Assembly (NCBI RefSeq): GCF_024730785.1
Contig: NZ_CP102830.1
Span: 1,922,001 to 1,986,000, forward strand
Direction: 5' to 3'
DNA length: 64,000 bases
Source of the DNA: Pseudomonas sp. LS44
GTDB lineage: Bacteria > Pseudomonadota > Gammaproteobacteria > Pseudomonadales > Pseudomonadaceae
Shown here: positions 14,022-23,342 of the stretch, piece after piece
Numbering within the stretch: position 1 is the stretch's first letter
Layout: the number at the start of each line of letters is the position of its first letter
Made by a program: the position numbers and the translations under genes
The notes under the pieces: generated by a model
Database searches by the model: none
What the model was told of the DNA's origin: nothing
Seen by the model: the letters and a program-made list of their open reading frames with translations, nothing else

Positions 14022-14858
14022 TTAATAGGCGATGTACGCCAGCGGCAGGTCCTCGACACGCGGAGGCGGAGCGCGGAGCTCGCCGTTGCCGGTCAGTTCG
14101 TGGAGCAGCTCTTCGCGCAGCAGGTGGAAATCGAAGCTGGCGCGGTTGCGCGGGTGCGGCAGGTCGATATCGACGATGCGTTTGATCCGTCCGGGGCGTG
14201 GCTCGAGGACTACCACGCGGTCGGCGAGGAAAATCGCTTCCTCAACGTCATGGGTGACCAGCAGGGTGGTGATCCCGGCACGCGCGCGGATCGCCAGCAG
14301 TTCCTCCTGCATCTGCTGCCGGGTTAGCGCGTCAAGGGCGCCAAACGGCTCGTCGAGCAGAAGGATGCGCGGACTGGCGACCAGCCCGCGGGCGATTGCC
14401 ACGCGCTGCGCCATGCCGCCGGAAAGCTGGTGCGGGTAGGCGCGTTGAAAGCCGTGCAGACCGACCAGTTGCACCAGCTGCTCGACGCGGCGGAAGCTTT
14501 CGGCCTGGGTCAGGCCTTCGTTGACCAGGCCGAGGGCGATGTTCTGTTCCACGTTCAGCCAGGGAAACAGGCGGTGCTCCTGAAACACGATGCCGCGCTC
14601 GCCACCGATGCCGGTCACAGACTCGCCGTCGACCTGAATATCGCCACTGAACTCGGTATCCAGGCCGACCAGCAGGCGCAGCAGGGTGGATTTGCCGCAG
14701 CCGCTGGAGCCGACGATGGCAATCGATTCACCTTCGCGCACGTCGAGGTCGAAATCGCGGATGACTTCCAGCCTGTCACCGTCGACGGCGAACTGTTTGC
14801 TCACCTGGCGGAAACGGACAATGGGTGTGTCGACGGTCAGGCGGGTCAGCGAATTCAT
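14022..14858 (-). CDS. atsC: sulfate-ester ABC transporter ATP-binding protein
   Basis: A 278-residue ATPase of the nitrate/sulfonate/taurine importer family (SsuB/TauB-like). Walker A is GSSGCGKST, the signature is LSGGMAQRVAIARGLV, Walker B is RILLLDEPFGALD, and the switch His lies in LLVTHDVEEAI. The ATG at 14858 overlaps the end of the permease gene by four bases. An upstream frame extension is antisense noise over atsB. It powers AtsB with AtsR as the binding protein. The atsBC arrangement is known from P. putida S-313. Confidence 0.92.
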   Translation of the reverse strand: MNSLTRLTVDTPIVRFRQVSKQFAVDGDRLEVIRDFDLDVREGESIAIVGSSGCGKSTLLRLLVGLDTEFSGDIQVDGESVTGIGGERGIVFQEHRLFPWLNVEQNIALGLVNEGLTQAESFRRVEQLVQLVGLHGFQRAYPHQLSGGMAQRVAIARGLVASPRILLLDEPFGALDALTRQQMQEELLAIRARAGITTLLVTHDVEEAIFLADRVVVLEPRPGRIKRIVDIDLPHPRNRASFDFHLLREELLHELTGNGELRAPPPRVEDLPLAYIAY

Positions 14859-16450
14859 GCGTTTCTCCAGCGCGTGGCACGCGCTTCGATGCGTTGTCCG
14901 AGGGTGTTGAGCAGGGCGCCGGTGAGGCCGACCAGGAGCATGCCGGCCATCACCAGGTCCATGCGGAAGAGCTGTTGGGCGCCGAGCATCAGCGTGCCGA
15001 TCCCCGCGCCGGCGGGCATGAAGTATTCGGCGCCGATGGTGCCCAGCCAGGCGTAGATCAGCCCCAGGCGCAGGCCGGCGAAGATCGCCGGGGCGGCGCC
15101 GGGGAGGATCAGCAGGCGCAGGCGTTGCCAGAGGTTCAGGCGCAGGGTCCGCGCCGCCTCGGCGAGCTGCGCCGAAAGGCCGGCGACGCCGCGCTGGGTG
15201 GCAATAAACAGCGGGAAGAATGCGGCGAGGCCGACGAACGCCAGCTTGGCGGCCTCGCCTAGGCCGAACCAGGCGGTCAGTAGCGGCACCCAGGCAAAGA
15301 TTGCCACCTGGCGGAACGCGCCCAAGCTCGGGCCAAACAGGCGCTCCGCCGGGCGCGACAGGCCGAGAAGCAGGCCGCCGAGAACGCCGAGGCTGCCGCC
15401 CAGTGCCAGGCCGAGAACGGTGCGGCTCAGGCTTTCCGCCATGGCGCCCGGCAGGCTGCCATCCACCAGACCTTGCCAGGTGGTCAGCCACACACTACTG
15501 GGGGCGACGAGGATATTGCTGTCCAGCCACTCGCGTTGGCTGGCCAGCTGCCATAGGCCCAGCAGCGCCAGCGGCAGCAACCATGGCTGGACGCGTTGCC
15601 AGGCCGAGCCGGCCGGCCGTCGACGGAACGCGGCCGTGGGTGGATGCGGCCAGTGCACCAGGGAATGCTCGAGCCGATTGATGCCGCGATCGAGCAGCAC
15701 ACCGACGACGCCGATCACCAGAATGCAGACGAATACGATGTCCAGCATGAACAATTGCCGGCCCCAGACCATCAGGAAGCCGAGGCCTTCGCTGGACGCG
15801 AGCAGTTCGACCGCCAGTAGCGACGACCAGCCGGTGGCCAGTGCGATCCGCAATCCGGCGAGAAAAGCTGGCAGGGCCGCCGGGATGGTCAGTCGCCACA
15901 GCCGCAGGCGTGGCGACAGGCGCAGTACGGCGGCGGCCTCGCGCAATTTGGGCTGCGCATCGCGCACGCCGACCAGGGTGTGCAGGGTGATCGGCACCAC
16001 CACGGCCTTGACCAGCACCACCAGCTTGAGCGCCTCGCCGATGCCGAACAGCAGCATGAACAGCGGGATCCAGGCCAGGGTCGGGATCTGCGCCAGCGCG
16101 GCGAAGGTCGGGTAGATCAGCCGCTCGGCCCGCGCACTGGCGCCCAGCCAACCGCCCAGCACGGCGCCGCTGGCAATGCCGAGAAGCAAGCCGACGGCGA
16201 GGCGCTGCAGGCTGATGCCAAGGTTGAACCACAGCTCGCCGTGCGCCAGTTCCAGAGCGCTTTGCCAGACCAGTTGCGGTGCCGGAAGGATCTGCTCCGA
16301 CATCCAGCCAAAGTTACTGGCCAGCCACCACAGCAGTGCCAGGCTAGCCGGCACCAGCCAGGGCAGCAGGGCGGCGCTGCGCCGAGACCAGGCCGCATTA
16401 TCTAGCGGCCGTGCATGCGTGGTTGAAGGCGAAGTCCAGGTAGTGGCCAT
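14855..16450 (-). CDS. atsB: sulfate-ester ABC transporter permease, two fused domains
   Basis: A 531-residue protein made of two tandem BPD_transp_1 permease halves (about residues 30-260 and 285-525), each with five to six helices. Each half carries its own EAA-type loop (LREAAAVLRLSPRLRLWRL and LAEAARTLRLNLWQRLRLL). Most relatives, such as SsuC and TauC, are single domains that dimerise, so this protein supplies the whole channel. It is head-to-head with atsR across a 307-base A+T-rich gap. Confidence 0.92.
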   Translation of the reverse strand: MATTWTSPSTTHARPLDNAAWSRRSAALLPWLVPASLALLWWLASNFGWMSEQILPAPQLVWQSALELAHGELWFNLGISLQRLAVGLLLGIASGAVLGGWLGASARAERLIYPTFAALAQIPTLAWIPLFMLLFGIGEALKLVVLVKAVVVPITLHTLVGVRDAQPKLREAAAVLRLSPRLRLWRLTIPAALPAFLAGLRIALATGWSSLLAVELLASSEGLGFLMVWGRQLFMLDIVFVCILVIGVVGVLLDRGINRLEHSLVHWPHPPTAAFRRRPAGSAWQRVQPWLLPLALLGLWQLASQREWLDSNILVAPSSVWLTTWQGLVDGSLPGAMAESLSRTVLGLALGGSLGVLGGLLLGLSRPAERLFGPSLGAFRQVAIFAWVPLLTAWFGLGEAAKLAFVGLAAFFPLFIATQRGVAGLSAQLAEAARTLRLNLWQRLRLLILPGAAPAIFAGLRLGLIYAWLGTIGAEYFMPAGAGIGTLMLGAQQLFRMDLVMAGMLLVGLTGALLNTLGQRIEARATRWRNA

Positions 16451-16757
16451 AACGACGGGTTCCGAACAGGAAAGAGGGCCAGTTATTGGCCTATTGATAG
16501 TGCTTTATGGAATATAAGTTCCAATATTTATATGAATAAACCGTGGTTGGCAGTCGCATCGCAAATGCCTTCGTGGAATATTTTTTATGCCCGTGGCGCA
16601 TGTTGTGCGCCAGCCCGCGGCCTGTCTTGTTTAGCTCTCTTAGTTATTAAAAAATGAATTAATAGTATTTATGAGAATGTCTGGGCTGTGCCTTATTCAT
16701 CGCCAAACGGACGGCTAAGCCGCCATCGCTATGGATATCGCCCAAGGAGTCGCCTCA
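16451..16757. promoter_or_regulatory. divergent atsB/atsR promoter region
   Basis: This 307-base gap is far more A+T-rich than the flanking genes. It contains GGAATATAAGTTCC (16509-16522; arms GGAA/TTCC), a second GGAATATTTTTTATG further right, and a long AT stretch near 16640-16670. A regulator such as SftR or CysB acting on both directions would bind here. No specific site is proven. Confidence 0.5.
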
Positions 16758-17825
16758 ATGAAAACCCTCGCCAATTCACTGTTCGGATTGTTCGCCTCGC
16801 CGATTTTGCTGGGCTTGCTGGGCACCTTCCCCTTGGTCGCCTCGGCCACCACGCAGCCGGTCAAGGAAATCCGTATCGCCGTGCCCGATCTCAGTGCCGG
16901 CGCCGGTCACAGCGGTGGCGGTGTGGTGGATGTGTTGCGCGACCAGCAGCTGCTGGAAAAAGCGTTCGCCGACCAGGGCATCCATATTCAGTGGAATTTC
17001 TTCAAGGGCGCCGGCCCGGTCATCAATGAAGCCTTCGCCAACGGTCAGGTGGACTTCGCCTACCTGGGCGATCTGGCGGCGATCATCGGCAAATCCAGCG
17101 GCACCGATACCCGGCTGCTCAGCGGCATCGCCCGCAATATCAAGAGTTACCTGGGTGTGGTGCCGGGCAGCGGGATCACCGACCTGCAAAGCCTCAAGGG
17201 CAAGCGCGTGGCGCTGTTTCGCGGTACCGCCAACCAGCTCTCGTTCGATGCGGCGATTGCCAGCCAGGGCTTGAGCGAGAAGGACTTCAAAGTCATCAAC
17301 CTCGATTTCAACGCCTCTACCGCGGCCCTGGTGGCCAGGCAGGTGGACGCCTCGTGGGGGTTTTCCAATCTCAACGCGTTGCGCGCGCGCAACCTGATCG
17401 AAATTCCCCTGAGCACCAACGACCTCGGCGACGCCGGCAGCATGCAGAGCGTGCTGCTTGGCGCCGGGGCCTTCGTCGATGCCCATCCGGAACTGGTCAC
17501 CCGCCTGCTGGCGGCGCAGGAGCAGGCGCTGCAATGGTTGGTCGAGGAAGATAACAAGGACGCTTACATCCAGCTGGTTTCGCAACTGGCCAGCTATCCA
17601 CCGGTGATCCTGCAGGCGGACTACAAGGATCAGAAACTCGCTGCGCTGTTCAGCTCGGACCTGGATGTGGCATTCCTCGCCCATCTGCAGAAATCGGTGG
17701 ATCTCGCCGGCGAACTGCGCCTGATCCGCAAGCCGTTTACGGTCAAGGACTGGGCGCAGCCGGAGTTCCTCGAGGCCGCCACCCGCGACCAGCCGCACGC
17801 CGCCAGCGCCCAGGCCGCTCGCTGA
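16758..17825 (+). CDS. atsR: sulfate-ester periplasmic binding protein
   Basis: A 355-residue solute-binding protein of the SsuA/NMT1-like group, with a signal peptide ending near ASA (about residue 30). FFKGAGPVINEAFANGQVDFAYLGD is the typical SsuA region where the sulfonate or sulfate ligand is held (quoted only in part). The ATG at 16758 has AAGGAG nine bases upstream. It captures sulfate esters for AtsBC, which is encoded divergently. Aliphatic sulfonates are an alternative ligand class, but the linked sulfatase and AtsK favour esters. Confidence 0.88.
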   Translation: MKTLANSLFGLFASPILLGLLGTFPLVASATTQPVKEIRIAVPDLSAGAGHSGGGVVDVLRDQQLLEKAFADQGIHIQWNFFKGAGPVINEAFANGQVDFAYLGDLAAIIGKSSGTDTRLLSGIARNIKSYLGVVPGSGITDLQSLKGKRVALFRGTANQLSFDAAIASQGLSEKDFKVINLDFNASTAALVARQVDASWGFSNLNALRARNLIEIPLSTNDLGDAGSMQSVLLGAGAFVDAHPELVTRLLAAQEQALQWLVEEDNKDAYIQLVSQLASYPPVILQADYKDQKLAALFSSDLDVAFLAHLQKSVDLAGELRLIRKPFTVKDWAQPEFLEAATRDQPHAASAQAAR

Positions 17826-17871
17826 AGTCTTCGACCTGCCGGCCAGGCGAGCGCCACTGTGCCATCAGAGT

Positions 17872-17959
17872 TCCTCACCCCGGCGCAGGCCGGGGTCCAG
17901 GGGGGAATTGCGGGTCACTCGCGCGGGCAGCTGGATAGCGGCCTGCGCCGGCATGACGG
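17872..17959. repeat. inverted REP pair downstream of atsR
   Basis: The left half has CCCCGG-CGCAGG-CCGGGG and runs into GTCCAG. The right half starts CTGGAT and holds GCGGCCTGCGCCGGCATGACGG. The halves are inverted, as in a REPIN, and belong to a different family from the GTAGGGTGGG elements. It separates atsR from the convergent gene at 17994 and may act as a transcript end. Confidence 0.65.
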
Positions 17960-17993
17960 GAATATGCTGACTTGGGCCAGCTACCCTCGCCAG

Positions 17994-18524
17994 TCAGTGC
18001 GTAGCGCTGGCCCGTTGCGCGCCGAAGCGCTGGCGAAACCAGTCGTCGAGCATGGCCTTTTCGGCATATAGCCGATCACTGCTGTGCATGCTGCGGCCGG
18101 GGCGCTGCAGGTAGAACATGTCGTTTACCTGCTGGTCCTGGCTGGCAACGGTTTTGCCGTCCTGCTTGAGTTCGTAATGCAGCTTGATGCTCGGCCAAGT
18201 GATGTCACGCATGAAACGCACATTGTAGGCATTGCCGTGCCATGGCTCGTAGCGGCCGGCCAGGTCGATGTCGAGGATGTCGATATGCAAGGTTTGCCCG
18301 GCAGGCAGATAGCGGCTGCCTAGCTCTTGCAAGTGAACGTCGAGCGCCTTCATGACGAAGGCGTCGGCACCGCGTTCATAGCCGGAACTGCGCAGGCTGG
18401 CGTCGCGAAACTTCTCCGGATGCTGATAGCTGACGTCGACCGCGCTCGCGGCTGCCAGCGCCGTGGATAAACCGACCAAAACGACGCCGATGAGGCAGAG
18501 GGTGAAAGTTGGGGTTGGACGCAT
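17994..18524 (-). CDS. DUF3016-like exported protein
   Basis: A 176-residue protein with an N-terminal signal sequence (hydrophobic residues about 8-26, cleavage likely after ALAAASA). The mature part has VDVSYQHPEKFRD near its start and LHIDILDIDLAGRYEPW, features I associate with the uncharacterised DUF3016 family of periplasmic proteins. The ATG at 18524 has a strong AGGAGG. It lies between atsR and sftR and is co-directional with sftR. Function is unknown and there is no proof that it serves sulfur scavenging. Confidence 0.7.
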   Translation of the reverse strand: MRPTPTFTLCLIGVVLVGLSTALAAASAVDVSYQHPEKFRDASLRSSGYERGADAFVMKALDVHLQELGSRYLPAGQTLHIDILDIDLAGRYEPWHGNAYNVRFMRDITWPSIKLHYELKQDGKTVASQDQQVNDMFYLQRPGRSMHSSDRLYAEKAMLDDWFRQRFGAQRASATH

Positions 18525-18579
18525 CGCACACCTCCTGACGCGGCATTGACCGCGCCTGCCTATCAGTCTACGCCGCTGG

Positions 18580-19536
18580 TCAGTGGTGGATTTCACCCTG
18601 ACCAGCGGCGACTTTGATCCCGGTCTGCGCTGCACCAGCCTGATCGACCTCGATCAGCGTTTCGATCATCGCCCGCGCCGCCGACGAGAGGCGGAAGCCG
18701 GTGCGGCTGACGATGCCGCAGCGCGCGAACATGCCATCGAGATTGTGCGGCAGATTGCGAAAGCGCAGATGGATCAGCTCGCCCTGGGCGATGGCCTTGC
18801 GGTACGCCTCTTCGGTGCCGATGCCAATTGCATCGGTCTGCCGGACGATGCGCTGCAAGGTGAGGTAATTCTCGACTTCGATACTGGGGGAGAAGTCGAT
18901 GCGGCCGCTGAGGTTGGCCAGCACTTTGCGCACCCCGGGCGGGATCTGCGAGGCGGCCAATGGATAGCTGAACATGTCGTTGGTCGACAGGCTTTCCTTG
19001 GTCAGTAGCGGGTGGCCGGGACGGCAGTAGAACACTCCGCGCTTAACGGTCAGCGGCTGGGTCTGGAAGCTTGGATCGGCCTCGAAGTGGCGGATGTCGG
19101 CGATGAAGAATTCGATCTCGTCGCGGCCTAGGGCGCGCCCGAGTTTTTCCCAGCTGTCGACGATGAATGTGGTGCGCACCTTCGGATGGCGGTTGACGAA
19201 ACTGGCTACCGCATCGGGCACCAGCGCCACGGCCGGTGCCGGGCCGCAGCCAAAGCGCAGTTCGCCGGCGTCGAGCTTGGTCATCTGGTTGATTTCGTGA
19301 ACCAGATTGCTCGCACCCTGGACCAGGCGCAAGGCGTGCTGGAGCACCAGCTGACCCTCCGGGGTGGGGCGCAAGTCCTTGTTGGCGCGGTCCACCAGTT
19401 GGCAGCCGAACTCTTGCTCGAGGCCCTGAATGCTGCGGCTGAACGCGGGTTGAGTGATGCCGATGGCATCGGCTGCGCGGACAAAACTGCGGTATTCGAG
19501 CAGGGCGATGAAGTAACGCAATTGTCGTAAATCCAT
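18580..19536 (-). CDS. sftR: LysR-family regulator of sulfate-ester genes (SftR-like)
   Basis: A 318-residue LTTR with its DNA-binding domain at residues 1-60 (MDLRQLRYFIALLEYRSFVR, then ITQPAFSRSIQGLE) and an effector domain from about 90 to 300. It is divergent from the sftP-atsK operon, the arrangement described for SftR of P. putida, an activator of sulfate-ester genes that itself obeys sulfur supply. The symbol rests on this context as much as on sequence. AGGAAAGC precedes the start. Confidence 0.8.
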   Translation of the reverse strand: MDLRQLRYFIALLEYRSFVRAADAIGITQPAFSRSIQGLEQEFGCQLVDRANKDLRPTPEGQLVLQHALRLVQGASNLVHEINQMTKLDAGELRFGCGPAPAVALVPDAVASFVNRHPKVRTTFIVDSWEKLGRALGRDEIEFFIADIRHFEADPSFQTQPLTVKRGVFYCRPGHPLLTKESLSTNDMFSYPLAASQIPPGVRKVLANLSGRIDFSPSIEVENYLTLQRIVRQTDAIGIGTEEAYRKAIAQGELIHLRFRNLPHNLDGMFARCGIVSRTGFRLSSAARAMIETLIEVDQAGAAQTGIKVAAGQGEIHH

Positions 19537-19897
19537 GATGCTTTCCTGGCATAGAAAAAATAGGCCGAAGGTATTTGCCCGGTCCGTGGTGTGGGTTTTA
19601 AATGCAAGCTCTTATTCCGTCAACGAAGCATATAAATGTTTGTTAGATCGATAGAGAATAAGTTTATGGCCGTCAGCCACAGGGGAAAAACCATGGGCAC
19701 CATCGCTAACCAACCAATCAGGCAATACCGCAGCGCCATCGCGCGCATGTGTCGCTGCTAACTCCTCGAGGCGCCTCCGCTGGTTGAAGCGGTAAATCGC
19801 GCCCGTCACACCACGCATTTTTTCGCTGCCAGGTTTGCTGGTAAGGGTTCGTATTGCCTGGCGTTTGCCGCCGGGCTGGGGATGAAAAGGAAGCACC
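19537..19897. promoter_or_regulatory. divergent sftR/sftP promoter region
   Basis: The 361-base gap has no convincing gene. CTTATTC (19611-19617) and GAATAAG (19656-19662) form a spaced inverted repeat flanking an A+T-rich core with CATATAAATG. This is a plausible SftR or CysB target. Toward sftP the sequence becomes G+C-rich and ends in AAAGGAAG before the ATG. Confidence 0.5.
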
Positions 19898-22300
19898 ATG
19901 AGTCCGCAACGCACACAGAACGATCAACGTTTTCGAGCACGCATCAGCAAGCCACTGGCCGTAAGCCGCCTTGCTGCTCCGGATTACGCGCTGACCCTGT
20001 TGCTGGCCCTCGGCGGGCTGTTCAACAGCAACGCTGCGCTGGCGCAGGACGTGAAAAAAACCAGCGCCCAGACCGAACAAACCGAGGCGCAGACCGACGA
20101 GGCGAAGTTGGAGAAAGTGACCGTCACGGCGCGGCGCCGCGAGGAAAACGTGCAGGATGTTCCGACGCCGATCACCACGGTCAGTGGTGCCACCCTCGAG
20201 CAGCAAAAGGTCTACCGGGTTCAGGACCTGCAGCAGATCCTGCCCAGCGTCAACGTCGCCTACATCCATGCGCGGCAGTCGAGCATCGCGGTGCGCGGTA
20301 TCGGCAACAACCCGGCCAGCGATGGCCTGGAAGGCAGCGCCGGCATCTATCTCGACAACATCTATCTCGGCCGTCCGGGCATGGCGGTATTCGACCTGCT
20401 CGATGTGGAGCAGCTGGAGTTGCTGCGTGGCCCGCAAGGCACGCTGTTCGGCAAGAACACCACGGCCGGGGTGATCAACATCACCACCCGCAAGCCGACC
20501 TTCACTCCCGAGCGCAGTGTGGAAATTTCCGGTGGCGAGCGTGGCTACTTTCAGGGCAAGGGCACCGTCTCTGGCCCGCTGACCGAGACTTTGGCCGGGC
20601 GCCTGTCCGCCTACCGCACCCGTGAAGACGGCTACATCGACAACCAGCACGACGACCGCACCTTCATCGGTGGCGAACGGGAAGGGGCGCGCGGTCAGTT
20701 GCTGTTTGAGCCGAATGAAGACTTCAACCTGCGCTGGATAACCGATTACAACCAGGAAAAATCCACCAACGGGGTTTGGGCGCTGTACGGCGTTTCCGAT
20801 CGTTTCCGCGAGCGCGCCGCGCTGATCGGCGGCAATCCGCAGTACGACCCGAAGAAGCGCGAAGTGAACATCGACTCCGACCAGGCGGTGAACGTCTGGC
20901 AGGGCGGCACGTCGCTGGAGGCCAACTGGACCCTCGGCAGCGGCCATACCTTTACTTCGATCAGCGGCTACCGCTACTGGCACTTCGTTCCGCTGAACGA
21001 CACCGACCTGACCGACGCCCCGGCGCTGATCCACGGCGGTGTTGAGGTCCATGACCGGCAGTTTTCCCAGGAATTCCGCCTGGCTTCGCCCACCGGCGGC
21101 GCCTTCGACTATGTGGTTGGCGCCTACCTGTTCAACCAGAACCTCGGCAACAAGACCGTGCAGGAGTTTGGCCCGCTGGCGGACCTCTTCCTCACCGGGG
21201 TGAATCGCAACATCTTCAACAACGCCACCAGCCAGACCAACGGCAAGATCGAGACCGACAGCTACGCGCTGTTCGCCCAAGGCAACTGGCACCTGACTGA
21301 CCGTCTGGACTTCACTGCGGGTGTGCGTGGTACCTACGAGGAGAAGCAGGCCCGCGTGCACCGCTTCGACCCCTCGGGCGGAGCGCCGCTGACCGGCCCG
21401 CTCGCCGCCGCCCGCCGCAACCAGATGGGCAGCCTCGACACCGGCGACTTCGGCTTGCACAACGCCGCGCCGTCCGGGCTGCTGAGCCTCAGCTACAAGA
21501 TCACCGACGGGCTGCTCGGCTACGCCAGCCTGGCGCATGGCGAGAAGTCCGGCGGGGTCAACCTGGTGGCGCCATCGGCCGGCTTCGGCAGCGACTCGCT
21601 GGTGGTCGGCCCGGAGCGTGCCAACGATGCCGAGCTGGGCTTCAAGAGCACCCAGCTGGACGGCCGCCTGCTGTTCAACGCCAACCTGTTCTGGACTGGC
21701 ATCCACGGCTACCAGGCCACCACCCTGACCACCAACGGCAGTTCGCTGACCCCGGTCTCGGTGCTCGCCAACGCCGGCAGCGTGCGTTCCCGCGGCGTGG
21801 AGTTCGAGACCAGCTACCTGCCGTTTCAGGGGCTGACCCTGAACTTCAACGGCTCCTACAACGACGTCACCTACCTGTCGTTCAAGGACGCGCCATGCCC
21901 CGGCGAGGTCAGCACGGTTAACCCGACGGCGGTCTGCGACCTGACTGGCGAACGGGTGGTCGGCGCCTCGAAGTGGATTGGCAACTTCAACGGTGAGTAC
22001 CAGTGGCGCCTGGGCAACGGCCTGCAGCCCTACGTCACGGCCGGCTATTCCTACCGCTCCGAGGCGGAGGGGACGCTGGATAACTCCGACCTGTCGAAAA
22101 TCGATGGCTACGGCCTGGTCAACGCTTCGATCGGCGTGCGCGCCGACGTCGGCGAGGGCCAGCTGGACGCCTCCGCGTGGATCAAGAACGCCACCGACAA
22201 GGACTACTACCTGACTGCGTTCGCCTTCAGCAACGGCGCCTACACCGCGTCCGTCGGCCAACCGCGCACCGCTGGCGTGAGCCTGCGCTACGACTTCTGA
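19898..22300 (+). CDS. sftP: TonB-dependent outer-membrane receptor for sulfate esters (SftP-like)
   Basis: An 800-residue TonB-dependent receptor. The signal peptide ends near ALAQD (about residue 50). A short N-terminal stretch is followed by the TonB-box and plug region (LEKVTVTARRREENVQDVPT and onward, plug to about 210), then a 22-strand barrel ending in a C-terminal Phe (SLRYDF). It carries substrate across the outer membrane using TonB energy. Being upstream of atsK and facing a SftR-type LTTR, it matches SftP. It is not obviously a siderophore receptor, and no Fur-box-like sequence is evident before it. Confidence 0.85.
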   Translation: MSPQRTQNDQRFRARISKPLAVSRLAAPDYALTLLLALGGLFNSNAALAQDVKKTSAQTEQTEAQTDEAKLEKVTVTARRREENVQDVPTPITTVSGATLEQQKVYRVQDLQQILPSVNVAYIHARQSSIAVRGIGNNPASDGLEGSAGIYLDNIYLGRPGMAVFDLLDVEQLELLRGPQGTLFGKNTTAGVINITTRKPTFTPERSVEISGGERGYFQGKGTVSGPLTETLAGRLSAYRTREDGYIDNQHDDRTFIGGEREGARGQLLFEPNEDFNLRWITDYNQEKSTNGVWALYGVSDRFRERAALIGGNPQYDPKKREVNIDSDQAVNVWQGGTSLEANWTLGSGHTFTSISGYRYWHFVPLNDTDLTDAPALIHGGVEVHDRQFSQEFRLASPTGGAFDYVVGAYLFNQNLGNKTVQEFGPLADLFLTGVNRNIFNNATSQTNGKIETDSYALFAQGNWHLTDRLDFTAGVRGTYEEKQARVHRFDPSGGAPLTGPLAAARRNQMGSLDTGDFGLHNAAPSGLLSLSYKITDGLLGYASLAHGEKSGGVNLVAPSAGFGSDSLVVGPERANDAELGFKSTQLDGRLLFNANLFWTGIHGYQATTLTTNGSSLTPVSVLANAGSVRSRGVEFETSYLPFQGLTLNFNGSYNDVTYLSFKDAPCPGEVSTVNPTAVCDLTGERVVGASKWIGNFNGEYQWRLGNGLQPYVTAGYSYRSEAEGTLDNSDLSKIDGYGLVNASIGVRADVGEGQLDASAWIKNATDKDYYLTAFAFSNGAYTASVGQPRTAGVSLRYDF

Positions 22301-22350
22301 CCGGGTCACGATTGACCGGGTCACGAGCTGATCGAGTCACGATCTGACCG
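22301..22350. repeat. three imperfect tandem repeats between sftP and atsK
   Basis: CCGGGTCACGATTGA (22301-22315), CCGGGTCACGAGCTGAT (22316-22332) and CGAGTCACGATCTGA (22333-22347) follow one another right after the sftP stop codon. They look like slippage products or a small RNA-level spacer, and no function is evident. Confidence 0.75.
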
Positions 22351-22385
22351 GCTGCCGCGCAGCCAAATCCTCAAGGAGAAACACC

Positions 22386-23303
22386 ATGAGCAATGCCGCA
22401 TTAGCCGTAGAACAGAGCATCACCAGCCAACTGGCCGTCCTCGATATCCATCGGGTCGCCGGGCGCATCGGCGCCGAGATTCGCGGTGTGAAACTGGCCG
22501 GCGACCTCGACGCCGCCACCGTCGCCGCCATCCAGCAGGCGCTGGTGACCCACAAGGTGATCTTCTTCCGCGACCAGACCCATCTCGACGATCAGGGCCA
22601 GGAAGCCTTCGCCAATCTGCTCGGCGAGCCGGTCGCGCACCCGACCGTACCGGTGCGCGCCGGCACCGCCTATGTGCTCGAACTGGACGGCGCCGAAGGG
22701 CGGCGGGCCAACTCCTGGCACACCGACGTGACCTTCGTCGATGCCTATCCGAAAGCCTCGATCCTGCGTTCGGTGGTGGCCGCCACAGCCGGTGGTGACA
22801 CCGTGTGGGCGAATACCGCCAGTGCTTACAACGATCTGCCCAGCGAGCTGCGTGAGCTGGCCGACAAGCTCTGGGCAGTGCACAGCAACGAGTACGACTA
22901 CGCCTCGGCAAAACTCAGCGTCGACCCGGCGCGTCTGGAGGAGTACCGCCAGATCTTCGCCTCCACCGTCTACGAGACCGAGCACCCGGTGGTCCGCGTG
23001 CACCCGGTCAGCGGCGAACGCACGCTGCTCCTCGGGCATTTCGTCAAACGCTTGAAAGGCCTGTCGCAGAGCGATTCGGCGCAGCTGTTCAATGTCCTGC
23101 AAAACCATGTCATCCGCCTGGAAAACACCGTGCGCTGGCGCTGGCGCGAAGCTGACGTGGCGATCTGGGACAACCGCGCCACCCAGCATTACGCGGTCGA
23201 CGACTACGGCGACCAGGGCCGCGTGGTGCGCCGTGTGACCTTGGCCGGCGACGTGCCGGTGAGCATCGACGGCAAGCGCAGCCAGACCGTGCGCAAAGGT
23301 TGA
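22386..23303 (+). CDS. atsK: Fe(II)/2-oxoglutarate-dependent alkylsulfatase
   Basis: A 305-residue TauD/TfdA-family dioxygenase that oxidises alkyl sulfate esters to an aldehyde and sulfate while converting 2-oxoglutarate to succinate and CO2. The iron ligands are His112, Asp114 (NSWHTDVTF) and His268 (NRATQHYAVDDY). An Arg shortly after (about 279-283) binds 2-oxoglutarate. The sequence closely follows what I recall of P. putida S-313 AtsK, including the ending SQTVRKG. It has a good AAGGAG and is the second gene of the sftP operon. Confidence 0.94.
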   Translation: MSNAALAVEQSITSQLAVLDIHRVAGRIGAEIRGVKLAGDLDAATVAAIQQALVTHKVIFFRDQTHLDDQGQEAFANLLGEPVAHPTVPVRAGTAYVLELDGAEGRRANSWHTDVTFVDAYPKASILRSVVAATAGGDTVWANTASAYNDLPSELRELADKLWAVHSNEYDYASAKLSVDPARLEEYRQIFASTVYETEHPVVRVHPVSGERTLLLGHFVKRLKGLSQSDSAQLFNVLQNHVIRLENTVRWRWREADVAIWDNRATQHYAVDDYGDQGRVVRRVTLAGDVPVSIDGKRSQTVRKG

Positions 23304-23342
23304 TGCATATTTTCTACCGATACCATTGATGAGAGACGAACC

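Noticed and set aside
14859..15491. N-terminal extension of the atsC frame
   Set aside because: The extra 211 residues are out of frame with atsB but lie wholly inside it. ATPase homology starts at the ATG at 14858, which overlaps atsB by four bases in the usual way.
19612..19914. 100-residue frame divergent from sftP
   Set aside because: It covers the sftR/sftP control region and has no ribosome site or recognisable fold.
19718..22324. Long 868-residue open frame antisense to sftP
   Set aside because: It mirrors the sftP codons. The protein is Val/Gly/Gln-rich without domains, and the frame is open only because high G+C at third positions removes stops on the other strand.
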